64,000 nucleotides of DNA from Dipteris shenzhenensis (lineage: Eukaryota; Polypodiophyta; Polypodiopsida; Gleicheniales): assembly GCA_047967505.1 (NCBI GenBank), contig CM106539.1; one strand, written 5' to 3'. Shown here piece after piece: positions 30,775 to 41,442 of this stretch (position 1 is its first letter; each line of letters starts with the position of its first letter). The notes beneath the pieces were generated by a model that searched no databases, was not told where the DNA came from, and saw nothing but the letters and a program-made list of their open reading frames with translations. The translations under genes and the position numbers were made by a program.

Positions 30775-31989
30775 TTAGGATGGATGAGGCAGTGGAGGCA
30801 TAAAGTCGGCAATAGAGAGTTGTCGGTCACTCAAAAGTGCGGTCCTGGCACATCTCTTGGTCGTAGCTCTGCGTCTAACCAGGGCTACTGTGATCCCCGT
30901 CGGTCGGGCTCCGACTCTAAACAAGGAGGGGATGTCTCCAAGTGTGATTTGTGTGTCGACCCTCTGTTTGAGCAATCGGGTCATGGTCTCCGGGTCACGG
31001 TCATGTCGAGGCCTTGTCTCGTTGGGGTCCATGTGATCTAGCTGAAAGAACTCCGTGATAGAGCTCTGAGAGAGATCAACCGAGGAAGAAGTCTGCTCTT
31101 GTCTCTGTGCTCGGAGTATCCCCTCGCAGTGTCTAAGTATCTCATGAATAAAACCTGCCAAACATCGTTGGTCTGGGTAGGAGAGAAAACGGGCTAAAAT
31201 TCCATAACTATCCTTGAAGAGGTAGTGGAAACGTCCTCGGATCTCATAGTTGAAGATGAAATGCTCCTCTGTCTTAACCTCCTGTATGTCACACGGTGTG
31301 CATATGTGTTGCTCCTTGGGTAGTCGCTCTGCTCTGCCGCTCTCGATGCAAAATCTATGTGAAGAGACCTGGAACTTCCTAAGAGAGATCCTCAGCGAGT
31401 GGGGTAGGTGAATCTGTGTGTATCTAGGTGGGTCAATGAAACCCTCTGTTGTGATATGTAAGAAGTGATCTCTGTAGAAGCTAAGCTTCACTGGGAGTTC
31501 ACTCGGTCCCAATCAGGTCGAAAAAGTGTGTAGCTGTAGTAGATCCTCATGGATAACCTGTTTGACCTCGTGTGATAAGAGTGGAGAAAATGGAGCGTCC
31601 ATGCTATACTGGAAGGAAGGTAGTCTATCCATGTGAAGCCCCAGTCGCTTAAACCATCTCTCTGTACGTGCATACCAGCACCTCTGATCACCTCCTGCTG
31701 CAAGTGCCATAGAAGAGGATAGAGCTATCCATGGTAGCTTGCTACGTCTCGAGGTATAATCCCCATATTTCCTAACTCCGTATAGATATGTGATGACCTG
31801 AAATGCAGCATCTAGCTGTAAAGGGGGTGACCCAAACTCAGCTTGAATGATCTGACGAGGAACAGATGACTTACCACGAATCATTCGTGATAACATGAGA
31901 ACCTGTAGCCGCTCCACAAGGGCCCACTCTGTATCTGACAAGTCGGGCCCCCAACAAGGGCTGCCGTACATTGCCGCTAGGCGAGCCAA
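30775..31989 (-). pseudogene. LINE copy D C-terminal and thumb regions
   Basis: Two long frames: 30775-31512 (zinc-binding domain with CTPCDIQEVKTEEHF and a His/Arg-rich tail) and 31513-31989 (DTEWALVERLQVLMLSRMI, FGSPPLQLDAAFQVI, FQYSMDAPFSPLLS). A stop and shift separate them near LLQLHTF. Sequence is closest to copies A and F. Confidence 0.65.
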
Positions 31990-32263
31990 GGAGTCAAAAA
32001 AGAAACCCCTTGGTGCGTGAATCTTGAAAGTGCGAGTGGAAGCACTACCTCTCTAGTCTGGCCAATGAGGTATACCCTCTACTCAAGCGTGCCTACATTG
32101 CGGGTCTCATAGTGAAGCTCGGTTTGGAGAAGATAACCCCAAGATAAGTGTACGATGAAACTATCTCAACAGATGACCCTGCAAATGTGAACTGCTCCTG
32201 ACGCATGATGGCTCGAGATGATTGAAGATCATGACCTTGGTTTTATCCAAGTTGACCTTCAAA

Positions 32264-32826
32264 TCATGAGACTCGTGCGTCTAGGTGTCTCTGAAGCCCC
32301 TCTGCTGAGAAAGACAAGAGAGCCACGTCATCTGCATAGAGCAAAATCTGGATCAGCATGCCCCGAAGAGAGCAGCCTACACCCCCCTGTGTCTGCATCA
32401 CTGTCTCAAGCTCGTCAATGTAGAGGCCAAACAAGGTAGGCGACAAAGGACACCCTTGTTTGACCTTGATGGTATGTATGTCCACCCGGATCCTGCCTGA
32501 ACTGTGCCAGAAACTCTCTCGTAAAGTGCCATGACAGCCCAAATGATCTCCTAGCCATAACCCAAGTCCTGTAGGCACCGTATGAGGCAGGCTCTTGGGA
32601 CCGTGCCAAATGCCTTGCGGAAATCCACAAAGCAACAATAAACCCTATGCTTCCGTGACCTCGCCTCCTCGATGATACATCTGAGCGTGAGAATGTGGTC
32701 CATGGTTTCACGATCACGTCGGAATCCGGCCTGTCCTGCTGCTCTAAGTCCTCGACACTCTACAAGTATGCTAACCTCGGAGTCAAGTACTGATGCATAA
32801 ATCTTGGACATGACATGTCCAATCAT
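32264..32826 (-). pseudogene. LINE copy D reverse transcriptase core (frameshifted)
   Basis: The first frame (32551-32826) has GQAGFRRDRETMDHIL and FVDFRKAFGTVPRA; note Gly at the position of the motif-A-proximal Asp in copy 1 (AFG against AFD). The second (32264-32500) has VKQGCPLSPTLFGLYIDEL and LLYADDVALL. A frameshift lies between them. Confidence 0.65.
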
Positions 32827-32832
32827 AATGGC

Positions 32833-32840
32833 ATAGTTGC
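32833..32840. repeat. probable 8-bp target duplication of the hAT element (left)
   Basis: ATAGTTGC (32833-32840) against GTAGTTCT (35679-35686): 5 of 8 match. hAT elements make 8-bp duplications; the divergence implies an old insertion. Confidence 0.45.
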
Positions 32841-33124
32841 CAGGGAACGCCGTTCCATAGCTATGGAACGTTAGAACGGCGTTTTCTTCACTCAGCTTGA
32901 AGAGAACGTTTGGCCTCTGGAACGGCTATGGAACGTTCCATATCCCTTGTGGAACGTCTAGGGAACGTTCCCTAAGCCGTTCCCTTCATCCAGGTAACGA
33001 TTTGGGGCAAATTATCTAATCCTAATCTAATCGACGCAATTCGCCGCTCTGTGTTCCCCGCTTGCAGTCGACCTCCATGCTCTGCGTGTTCGCTGCTTGC
33101 AAGCTTGCTTCGACCTGCAAGGCT

Positions 33125-33345
33125 GCATGCAACGCCTAGCTTATGCTTAGCAGCTTGCTAACGCTATCGCCTATCAAGCTACGCTAGCCTACGCTACCAT
33201 CGCGCAGCTTACGCTACAGCCTACGCTATGCTACGCTAGCCTACGCATAGCTAGCCTACGCTACAGCTAGCCACGCTATAGCCTACGCACAGCTAGCCAC
33301 GCTACAGCCTCTGCTATGCTAGCCTACACACAGCTAGCCTATTGT
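33125..33345. repeat. CTACGCTA-type irregular tandem repeat in the hAT 5' region
   Basis: About 200 bp built of CTACGCTA, CTAGCC and CAGCTAGCC units upstream of the transposase start. It contains many short palindromes (GCTAGC). Confidence 0.75.
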
Positions 33346-33450
33346 GCAATGTACCAAGTTGATATTGATGGACTTCAATTTATTGCTTTAACAGTGAACT
33401 GTGAGAGAAGCAAACAATTTACAACAATCAACTTTGAAGTTTGAATTCTC

Positions 33451-34536
33451 ATGGCTCCTCCACGCCTTGATGTCCAATCCTCTTGGTGGAAGGAAGTGGA
33501 CTTTCTAAATCCCAAGGAGTTGCTTGCAGGAGGTTCACGAAAATGGACATGCCGTTATTGTGGCCAGCCAAAGACTGGCAGTTCAGTGAGAGTGAAAGCT
33601 CACTTGTTAGGAGAGCAGAACAAAGGCATTAGCATATGTCCTTCAGTGCCAGAAAATGTTCTTTTACGCTTAAAAGCATTGGCAAATGCATCTAAGCATG
33701 GTGCTCGAGCTTTTATGCCTGTTGGAAGTGCAGTGTCTACAAGTATTCCAGTCTCAGCAATGCCTTCCATGTCAGTTGATACTTCCAGTCTTGGGAAGGG
33801 CAAGAAACAAGCTTTCTTAGCTGCCACTTGGCACGCTGGGAGGAAGGCAGAGGTAGATGATGCAGTGGGGCGTTTTTTTTATAGTGGTGACATTGGCTTG
33901 GGAAGATGTATAGAGTGCAAAGACCAGGATGAAGAGAACCCCCAGCAAAAGGAGGAGTTACTATGGGCGTATGCAGCTTTTGGTCCCTCTTACACACCGC
34001 CATCTTATGAAGCCTTGAGAACCAGGATTTTAGAAGGAGAGAAGCACAGCATAGAGCAGGCTTTGAAGCTTGTTAAAGAGGAATGGAAGACATTTGGTCT
34101 TACCTTGATGGGTGATGGATGGAGTGATACACGTAGTCGATCTATTCAGGGCATAGTTGCATATTGCAGGGGTAAGTCATGCTTCTTGAAGTCCATTGAT
34201 AACTCAGAGGGTAGAAAGACAGCAGAGAGGTTGGCTGATTTGTTGAGTGAATCTATTAATGAGGTGGGGGCTGATTATGTCATTCAATTCATAGCAGATG
34301 GGGAGAATTCCAACAGGGCAGCAGGTCGCATTTTGGAGGCACGTTATCCTAGGCTCACTTTTAGTGCTTGCATGGCACATTGCTTGAATAACTTGTTGAA
34401 GGACATAGGGAAGCTTGCTTGGGTTCATCCAATAATTGATTTTGCAAAGGATATTATTGGTTTTATCACACGACACCACTACATTCTTGCAGTGTATCGT
34501 AAGCTTGCCTCCAAAGACCTCTTGAAGTATTCATAG
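33451..34536 (+). pseudogene. hAT transposase, N-terminal part
   Basis: 361 codons from ATG 33451. A BED-type zinc finger lies at residues about 28-65 (WTCRYCGQPKTG ... HLLGEQNKG). A DUF659-like transposase segment follows: TLMGDGWSDTRSRSI holds the first catalytic Asp (about 222), then FIADGENSNRAAGRIL and FSACMAHCLNNLLKDIGKL. The frame ends at TAG 34534. The same frame reopens immediately and continues to a TAA at 34810 (segment LLEVKNALRQLVV, LDSDEP-like region), so both stops are mutations within one original gene. Confidence 0.8.
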
Positions 34537-34885
34537 ACACGTTTTGCATACAACTTCATCATGTTGGAGTGTCTTCTAGAGGTAAAAAATGCTCTAAGGC
34601 AGCTTGTTGTGTGTAATGAATGGGAGGTGTGGAATGAATTAGAGAGTGCAAATGCCTTGGAATGCAAGTCTTTATGCTTATCTGATGCCTATTGGGAGGA
34701 TGTCAATCATATGGTGAAAATAGTGAAGCCCATCATCCTTTTGATGAGGCTTATGGATAGTGATGAGCCATGCATTGGCAAAGTTTATGAGGGGATGGAC
34801 AAAATGATTTAAAATGTGAAGGAGGTGGTGACTAATCCTGACAGGGAGCAAGAATTAGTAGACTTGGCAGTGGAGCGGTGGACCC
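34537..34885 (+). pseudogene. hAT transposase, middle part
   Basis: In the same frame as 33451-34536. It carries NFIMLECLLEVKNALRQLV and VNHMVKIVKPIILLMRLMD, the helical insertion region of hAT transposases. TAA at 34810-34812 interrupts it, and a single-base frameshift occurs near 34889 (RWTL to HDAAYVLDP). Confidence 0.65.
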
Positions 34886-35482
34886 TTGCATGATGCAGCT
34901 TATGTGTTGGATCCAGAATTTCAAGGTAACAAGCAAGAGTCGGATAAGGAGGTGATGCGAGGATGGGAGAAGATACTGAAGCAAATGGTACTAGATGCAC
35001 AAGAACGAAGGCAAGTAAAGGATGAGTTGGCTTTTTATAGGAAGAAATATGGAATGTGTGGCTCTGAGGATGCACAAAGGGACAGGTATATTGTGGGATC
35101 TGCTCTATGGTGGGAGGATTATGGGGCTGATACACCTTTGTTGCAGAACTTGGCTATCCACATTTTGAGTCAAGGAGCAAGTTCCTCTCCTTGTGAGCGC
35201 TTGTGGAGTAGCTTTGGGCACATTGCATCAAAGAAGAGGAACAGACTTGGGACACAAAAGGCAAGTGACCTTGTGTTTGTGCATGCAAAGTTACGTTTGC
35301 TTCAGAAGATGAATGCTGGGTACAACCGTGAGGAATTCATTGGATGGCAGGAGAGGAATGGTAAGGCAACAGGCCAGCTAATTGTTCATGTGGTGGGTAC
35401 ATCCATGGATGATGTTGGAGATAACCAAGAAGATGGAGATCATCCAAATGATGGAGATGATGGAGAGGAGGAAGAGTCTTGA
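34886..35482 (+). pseudogene. hAT transposase, C-terminal dimerisation domain
   Basis: The frame after a one-base shift. It contains AYVLDPEF and the hAT C-terminal region WWEDYGADTPLLQNLAIHIL, SSPCERLWSSFGHIASKKRN (CERLWS carries the third catalytic Glu of the family) and VFVHAKLRLL. It ends in an acidic Asp/Glu-rich tail with the stop at 35480. Domain order and spacing agree with an otherwise full-length hAT transposase. Confidence 0.8.
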
Positions 35483-36115
35483 GTCCTTAAGGCAAATTTC
35501 AAAAGCAATTGCAATGTTTTTGAGTCTTGGATTCTAAGTTTAAGCTTTCTAATGTATAGAACAGTATGTTTGTTTATGGGTATGGTGACGTGGCGTTCCC
35601 TTCCCGTTCACGTTCCCTAGGATTTGGGCATTCCCGTTCCGCAGGGGGTTGACGTTCCGTTGCCGTTCACGTTCCCTGGTAGTTCTCCAGGCTCATGGGA
35701 TCCCCTGCCTTATGGATGGGTGAGATAGTGTTAATAGTCCAAGTGTGTGGAAATCCCAAACAAACCGCTTCATTAAAAATCTTTGCTAAGATCAGGGCTA
35801 GGAGGTTAATCCCATATGCAATGAACTCAGTGCATAGCCCCTCATGATCCTTCGCTTGGCCATTATGAAGTTTCATTACAGCATCCTTTACCCCTCCTCT
35901 AGTGAAGAGGGTGCAGGATGTGCGACGAGGCATGTGTCAGAGATTAGGGACTGGCTAATTTGGGATGTCATAAAGTGTGCGTGCATAATTAAACTAGATC
36001 TGGGTATCAGTGAGTGGCGGAGGGGACCGTCCTTCTAGAAACCTCGGCCAGAAGTCCTTAGAGTTGTTACTAAACAAAATGTTCAATAGCTCCTCCTCGT
36101 TCCGATGAACGAAGT

Positions 36116-37236
36116 CTAGTTTCTTCCTTCGGACCAGTCTTTGGTATTCACGTAGCGTATCTGGTGCGCTTGGAAGACTATTTTTGGTTTCGAATCTGAG
36201 TTGATGGCGTAAGGCCTTACACTCATCATCGTACCAACTATTACAGGGTACGGTTCCAGAGGGTGGTGGGCGGGTGGTGTGGGGAAAAGCGTGAATGGAA
36301 GCCTTGTGTAGTGAGCGGGTGACAAGGGCAGCACGATCCTCTAAAAGGGGTATGAAGTCAATATAAGCGAGGAGTATGTACAGACGGCCAGAGTAAGAAG
36401 GTGAGTGATCCCGATCAAAGCATATATCGTGGTAGGTGGAGTAAGCACTGAGTGGGGTGGAAGGTGTTGTGTGAAGGGAGGTGGAGATGCGAAAGAAAAG
36501 GTATGTATGATTAGCCCTTGGAGGGAGAGGTGATACAGTGAAGTCAGTAATGTGAGATGTGAAGACAGGGATCCCATGATGTAATAATCAACAATGGAGC
36601 CCCCCCCATGTGGAAAGCATGTGAAACCACCTGAAGTGGGCCACTTGTGAAGACCATTATAGATAATGAGATCATGTATCCTGCCGAGGTCTGATAGGGC
36701 GTGCCCATATGATGAGAATGGACCTCGTTTGTCAGCCGAAACCTGTAGCATACCAGTAGAGTGGAATCATCTCTGAAGTCAAGAAGTGGTACCTAACGGG
36801 CCCTTGTCCTCGCGTTGAAGTTCCCCACTAGAAGGACTTCTCTGCAGCTAGAAAAGTGAACGATGGATTGATAAAGGGCAGCAAATGGGGATGTCTCATC
36901 ATCACCTCGACTATCTGTGGCAAAGTGGGAGGTCTCCGGGGGGAAGTAGCAAACTGCGACAAACATATGCCGGCTGTCCATGTGTTGTATCTGGATCCAA
37001 AGAAATCTGGAATGTGTATCTCTTTTCTCTATTGAAATGATCCCTCGGAGTGTAGATCTAAAAAGGACTGCAACTCCACCTGAACCTTGAACTCCTCCTG
37101 TACCCCTCGTCTCATCTCTATAGGCAGAGTCCCATGTATATCTGCTGACTATCGGAACAGGGCACTTTGGACTCTGATGTGTCTCTGTGTAGAAGACTAT
37201 GTCGTGGTCTGTATAGGATTTCGAGAAGTTTCTTGG
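36116..37236 (-). pseudogene. LINE copy D endonuclease (fragmented)
   Basis: Visible segments are FVAVCYFPPETSHF and EVLLVGNFNARTRA (36793-36981; the GDFNAR loop reads GNFNAR), YGHALSDLGRIHDLIIYNG, GGFTCFPHGGGS (36341-36751) and, after it, the linker to RT. Multiple shifts break the frame. APE-type endonucleases of this order nick the target DNA. Confidence 0.6.
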
Positions 37237-38680
37237 TTATGACCATAAGGTACCATTACAATTCCAAATGGTGCAGGACAGGGTCTCGGATATTTGAGTC
37301 TCATAGATCCCGCTTCCCAATGTAGGGGAGGGGACAGGTGTCCTACGGGGGCCTGTAAGAAGTCGTCCCTCTCGTACCACTGCCCACTTTTCCTCCTTCC
37401 AGGCCAGATCCCGCTGTTGCAGCAAAGAGCGCCTCTCCTCAATCGGTAGAGGTGTGAGGTCCTCATCCATAGAGATCACTGGCTAATCTCGAAGGATTGA
37501 CCTGCGTCGTAGAGCTAAAAGTCATGCCTGAGTGTCATGGAACTGTATGACTAGGGGTTGCTCTCGGTTGGGATCTCTCCCCACCCGCCATGCCCTCTCT
37601 ATCCTGTGCTCAGCCACACCCAGGGTAGCGGCCACGAACGCAGTTGCATCTACCATTGGTGTATCCTCAGTGTGTGGGATCCCGTGTACTCTGATGTTAA
37701 AAGCCTTGCTGGCTCTCTGTTGCTACTGCATGAGGGTAGCCGAAATGGTTACCCTTGTGGGTTCTCGTTTGGCCACGTCTACCCATCTGGAAGTCTCCTT
37801 AATAGTAGATTGCATGCTCGCAATTTGTGCCTCGATCACCGGGGTACTCCCTGGGAGAGTGTGTATGGCTATGACCTCATGTCAGAGCTGCATGATATCC
37901 TGTTTGAGTCCCTGAATAAGACCCACCTACTCCCGAATGGCCCTAGCTTGCTGCTTCTATATGATGCGGCTCTGCTCCTGGTTGAAGCGGATCTGCTCCC
38001 ATGCGAAGCGAGTCAGCTCCATCTCACCCTCACGGAAACTATATATCTCCGTGAGCAAGGTCTCACGGGCCTCTGGTGTATCAGCCCACCCATGTCCATG
38101 CTGAAACTGTGGTGATTGTGGCATGAAAGAGTGGGACTGAGTCCGAAAACTAGACGGTGACTGAGTGAGGAATGGAGATGACAGTGGAATGGATGAGGCA
38201 CTCCCAACGGGGTGTGGGAGGGTGGGCTGACTGAGAGGGAGAGGGGAGAGTGAAGCGTAATGTGGCACAGTGTATGACACCTCCGAAGTAGGGGTCATAA
38301 GCTGTGCAAGAGCTGTAACAGGAGAAGAGGGAAAGGGAACAACAACCGGCGCCATGGGCATGAGTATGTCACTGATCGTAGATGTAGAGGGAGTTGAGAC
38401 TGGAACTAGAGCTGGGCCTGAAGCGGGGGCTAAAGTCGAAGTAGAGATAGAGATAGAGGGAGCTGAGGCTGGAGCTAAAAATGAAATTGACACTGTAGCA
38501 GGAGTTGAGGTTGAGGTAGAGATAGAGGCTGAAGAAGCTGAGGCGGGTCCTACCTTTGCCTTGCTGTCTACCCCGAGTCCACTTCGGTTGTAACGTGTGT
38601 TCACATCCTCCAATTTCAATTGTGTTGTTTGCTTTTTCTTCTTCTTGTTATTGTTGTCTTTCTTGGCTTTGTCCCCCATC
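37237..38680 (-). pseudogene. LINE copy D ORF1-like protein joined to the endonuclease start
   Basis: From about 38680 the minus strand encodes MGDKAKKDNNNKKKKKQTTQ, NRSGLGVDSKAK, a long Ser/Thr/Pro/Ala-rich repeat-like stretch, and a helical region (ETLLTEIYSFREGEMELTRF). A TAA/TAG-containing stretch follows, then an L1 ORF1p-like C-terminal domain: AWRVGRDPNREQPLVIQF and SMDEDLTPLPIEERRSLLQQ with VVREGRLL. The last frame (37237-37479) runs straight into CTIWNCNGTLWS, the N-terminus of the endonuclease, without a stop. This implies ORF1 and ORF2 were one polyprotein. RNA-binding chaperone function is inferred from the L1 ORF1p similarity. Confidence 0.6.
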
Positions 38681-38939
38681 TCTCTTGGGGTGTGGGTGTA
38701 GGTCTTAGTGTCCGGCTGGGAGCAAGAGCACGAGTTCCCCCCCCATAATGGGAGGCATGTCCAGGTTGAGGTGGTGGAGAGGTAGGGTGGAAGCCTGAGG
38801 TGGAGAGGCAGCCAGGAGGTGAAGGAGAGGCTAAGATGGCAAGGATTATTATTATTTTTATTTTTATTTTTTTGGGTGGTTTGTTTGTTTTTTGTTTTGG
38901 GAAGTTCATCCAAAAAGAAAAAAAAGAGGCGAAGGTGGT

Positions 38940-39320
38940 GAGGGGAGCAGAGAAGAGGGGGGCGGGGGGGCGGTGGATGAGTGGAAAAGGAGGGAGGGAG
39001 GTGGCTGAGGGGAGCGAGGGGTGGCTGAGGGGAGCGAGGGAGTTGAGCAAGGAGCGAGGGAGCAGGGAGTGAGGGGTGGCTGAGCGGGGAGCAGGGGAGC
39101 AAGGAGCGGGGGAAGGGAGCGAGGGAGCTGAGCGGGGAGCGAGGGGTTGCTGAGCGGGGAGCAAGGAGCGAGGGAGCAGGGGAGCAGGGAGCGAGGGAGC
39201 AGGGGAGCGGGGGAGTAGGGAGCAAGGGAGGGGAGAGCAAGGGGTGGTTGAGCGAGGAGCGGGGGAGCAAGGAGCGAGGGAGCAGGGGAGCAGGGAGCGA
39301 GGGAGAGAGCGTACAATTCA
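38940..39320. repeat. G-rich minisatellite (C-rich in LINE sense)
   Basis: About 380 bp of GGGAGCGAGGGAGCAGGGGAG-type units of variable length. The open frames across it are Pro/Ser/Leu artefacts of composition. Confidence 0.85.
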
Positions 39321-39767
39321 TCATGTCAAAAAATCTAACAATAGCTAGCAAGAAGCATCGTCACAAAGTGGCTAGAGATGTGGCATCCTTTTGCTAAAGA
39401 AGGGCAACATTGTCGAGGAGCTAAGTTTGAAGGGTCTATAGTTGATCAAAAATTTCGGATCCTGAAGCTAACCTATTAGGAAACTAGTTGGTGTGTAGAT
39501 TGTAAGCTTAAGAGGAGATCTCTAACCGTTCAGAAAGCTCTGGATTCTCTTCAATCATATGTAGTCCTTTATTCAACTCCTGGGAGGTATCACCATTGAG
39601 GGTGAGTGTTTGTACGGAATCGAGCGGCTAATTTCATGGGGGATATAATGACTTTGATCATAACTTTGTTTGAGCAATGTCTATTGGGAGGAGAAGATAT
39701 TTGGCTTTTACTAAAGAGGATAGCATCTATAAGAGGGTGAAAGACACAGAAAAGAAAAGAACGAAAG
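39321..39767. other. no gene recognised between LINE copies D and E
   Basis: About 450 bp of unique-looking sequence. The + frame at 39677 overlaps the LINE end and is not supported. Confidence 0.4.
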
Positions 39768-39959
39768 AAATTTTATTAGAGTCTTCGGAAGACCGATGGG
39801 TCTATGAGACTGAAAGAAAACCTGATACAAATCACAGTATGGGTGGAGCTATTGAAACGAGCATCATCACCCGTGCTGAATCCTAAGTCTGATCATACAT
39901 AATCAAATACATTTGGATGTAACAATGAAAAGAAAAGGATTGGAGCGGAGCGGAATCCT

Positions 39960-41440
39960 CCGTATGTCATGTCCCCCCAACTGGTGCATAGCCGATGATG
40001 GGATGCTGGTGTCTGTCAAGGGGTGCCGTGCGTCTCAGTCTCTTGGACGAGGCTTGACGCAAGACCAGAGCCACCGTCACTCCTGTGGGACGTATCCCGG
40101 GTCTAAACAATGACGGGAGGTCCCTCAGAGTCATTTGTGTGTCCCCTCGATGTCTCGTGTGTCGTGCTGTGATCGTCAGGTTGGGGTCTCTGTCACGTCG
40201 GCGGCTAGAGACTGGACGATCAATGTCACTCGATGGGAAGAACTCTGTGATCTTGCTCTGAGAGGTGTCTGATGATGTGGCCAAGCCCCGTCGCCTGAGT
40301 AAGATCTCTCTATGTCAGACTCCCTTGTGAATGAAGGCCGCCAGGCATCTCTGATCTGGGTAGGCGAGGAATCTAGAAAGGAGCCCGGAGCCGTCTTTGA
40401 AGAGGCAGTGGTAGTGACCTCGGATCTCGTAGTACACTGGGCACCTGAAAATAAAATGCTCGTCCGACTCAACCTCCTGACAGTCGCACAATATGCATAA
40501 GGGATGCTCCCTAGGAATCCCCTCTGCTCTGCCGCTCTCTATGCGGAGGCGGTGTGGTCATACCCGAAACTGTCCGACAGAGATCCGTAGTGAGTGAGGC
40601 ATATGAAGCTCAATGTACCCCGGTGGTGTGATGAATCCCTTGTCCGAAATGCAAAGACAGTAATCTCTATAGAAACTCAGCTTCACTGGAAGCTCCCTCG
40701 GCTCCAACCAGGTCCTAAAGGTGTGTAGCTGTAGGAGATTCTCTCGAATGACCTGGTTGGTATGTGGCCCAATCGGGATGGTGGGTGGGAGTACCGGAGG
40801 GGCATCTAAACTGTATTGAAAAGGAGGTATCCTATCGATGTGGAACCATAGTCTCATAAACCATCTATGAGTCCATGCATACCAGCATCGCTCGTCTCCC
40901 TCTGCAACCAACCTCATGGAGGAATCGAGAGCCAACCATGGCAACCTCTGTCTCCATGATGTGCAGTCCCCATATGATCTAACCTGGTGTAGATATGTGA
41001 TGGTCTGAAAGGCTGCATCTAGCTGGAGTGAGAAGTACCAAACTCGGCCTGAATGATGTGATGTGGTATAGATGGTTTCCCCCGAATCTCACCCATGAGA
41101 GCATGAGGATCTGCAAGCGCTCCACCCGTGTCCACTCTATCTGTAACATGTCAGGCCCCCAACAAGGACTACCATACATACCGGCTGGTCGGACCAAGGA
41201 GTCGAAGAGAAGAGCCTTGGTCCGAGGATCTTGGAAGTGGGAGTGAAAGCACTGTCTCTCTAGCCAAGCCAGTGAGGCATATCCCTTGCTCAGTCTGGCC
41301 TACATCGTTGGTCTCATCGTGAAGATCGGGCCGGAGAAGATGACCCCCAAGTAAGTGTATAAGGATACGATCTCAACTGGTGACCCACCCAAAGTAAAAA
41401 TAAACTGCTTCCGTTGCATGTTTGCTCGAGAGGTGTTCAA
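39960..41440 (-). pseudogene. LINE copy E C-terminal and thumb regions
   Basis: Segments ITEFFPSSDIDRP (near 40230), FQYSLDAPPVLPP and LEPRELPVKLSFYRDYC (40558-40944), and VERLQILMLS (about 41110) in several frames. The zinc cluster near 40480 is present but shifted. Confidence 0.55.
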
Positions 41441-41442
41441 GA

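Larger units (their letters stand above)
30554..32840 (-). mobile_element. long LINE, copy D: 3' part
   Basis: The 3' signature (TTTATTAAAGTCTTCGGAAG) is at 30555. This part holds the C-terminal domain (30775-31512, CTPCDIQEVKTEEHF zinc cluster; 31513-31989) and the RT core in two or three frames (32264-32826, with QAGFRRDRETMDHIL, CCFVDFRKAFG, VKQGCPLSPTLFGLYIDELE and LLYADDVALL). The hAT transposon at 32841-35678 interrupts it between the RT segments TIMIGHVMSK and KAGDPMS. The element continues at 35679. Confidence 0.8.
32841..35678 (+). mobile_element. hAT-superfamily DNA transposon inserted in LINE copy D
   Basis: Terminal inverted repeats begin CAGGGAACG (32841) and end CGTTCCCTG (35678), the usual C-A-G-G-G start of hAT elements. 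Both subterminal regions are full of GTTCC/GGAAC motifs, including the perfect palindrome GTTCCATAGCTATGGAAC near 32852, typical of transposase-binding subterminal repeats. The LINE sequence on both sides joins at the insertion. The transposase gene (33451-35482) has two in-frame stops and a frameshift, so the copy cannot move on its own. Confidence 0.85.
35679..39320 (-). mobile_element. long LINE, copy D: 5' part
   Basis: Continues copy D beyond the hAT insertion: the N-terminal RT flank (35667-35933, FTRGGVKDAVMKLHNGQAKDH, ITPIHK-like SPIHKAGDP), endonuclease pieces (36341-37250), the ORF1 C-terminal domain (37237-37640), the ORF1 coiled-coil and Ser/Thr/Pro-rich N-terminus (37957-38680), then a 5' leader with an A/T-rich stretch (about 38850-38930) and a C-rich (sense) minisatellite. 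The 5' end is placed near 39320 where the repeat stops; it could be shorter. Confidence 0.65.

Noticed and set aside
38906-39316. Long Pro/Ser/Leu-rich minus-strand ORFs near 39 kb
   Set aside because: They translate a C-rich minisatellite in several frames; no domain and no natural composition outside the repeat.
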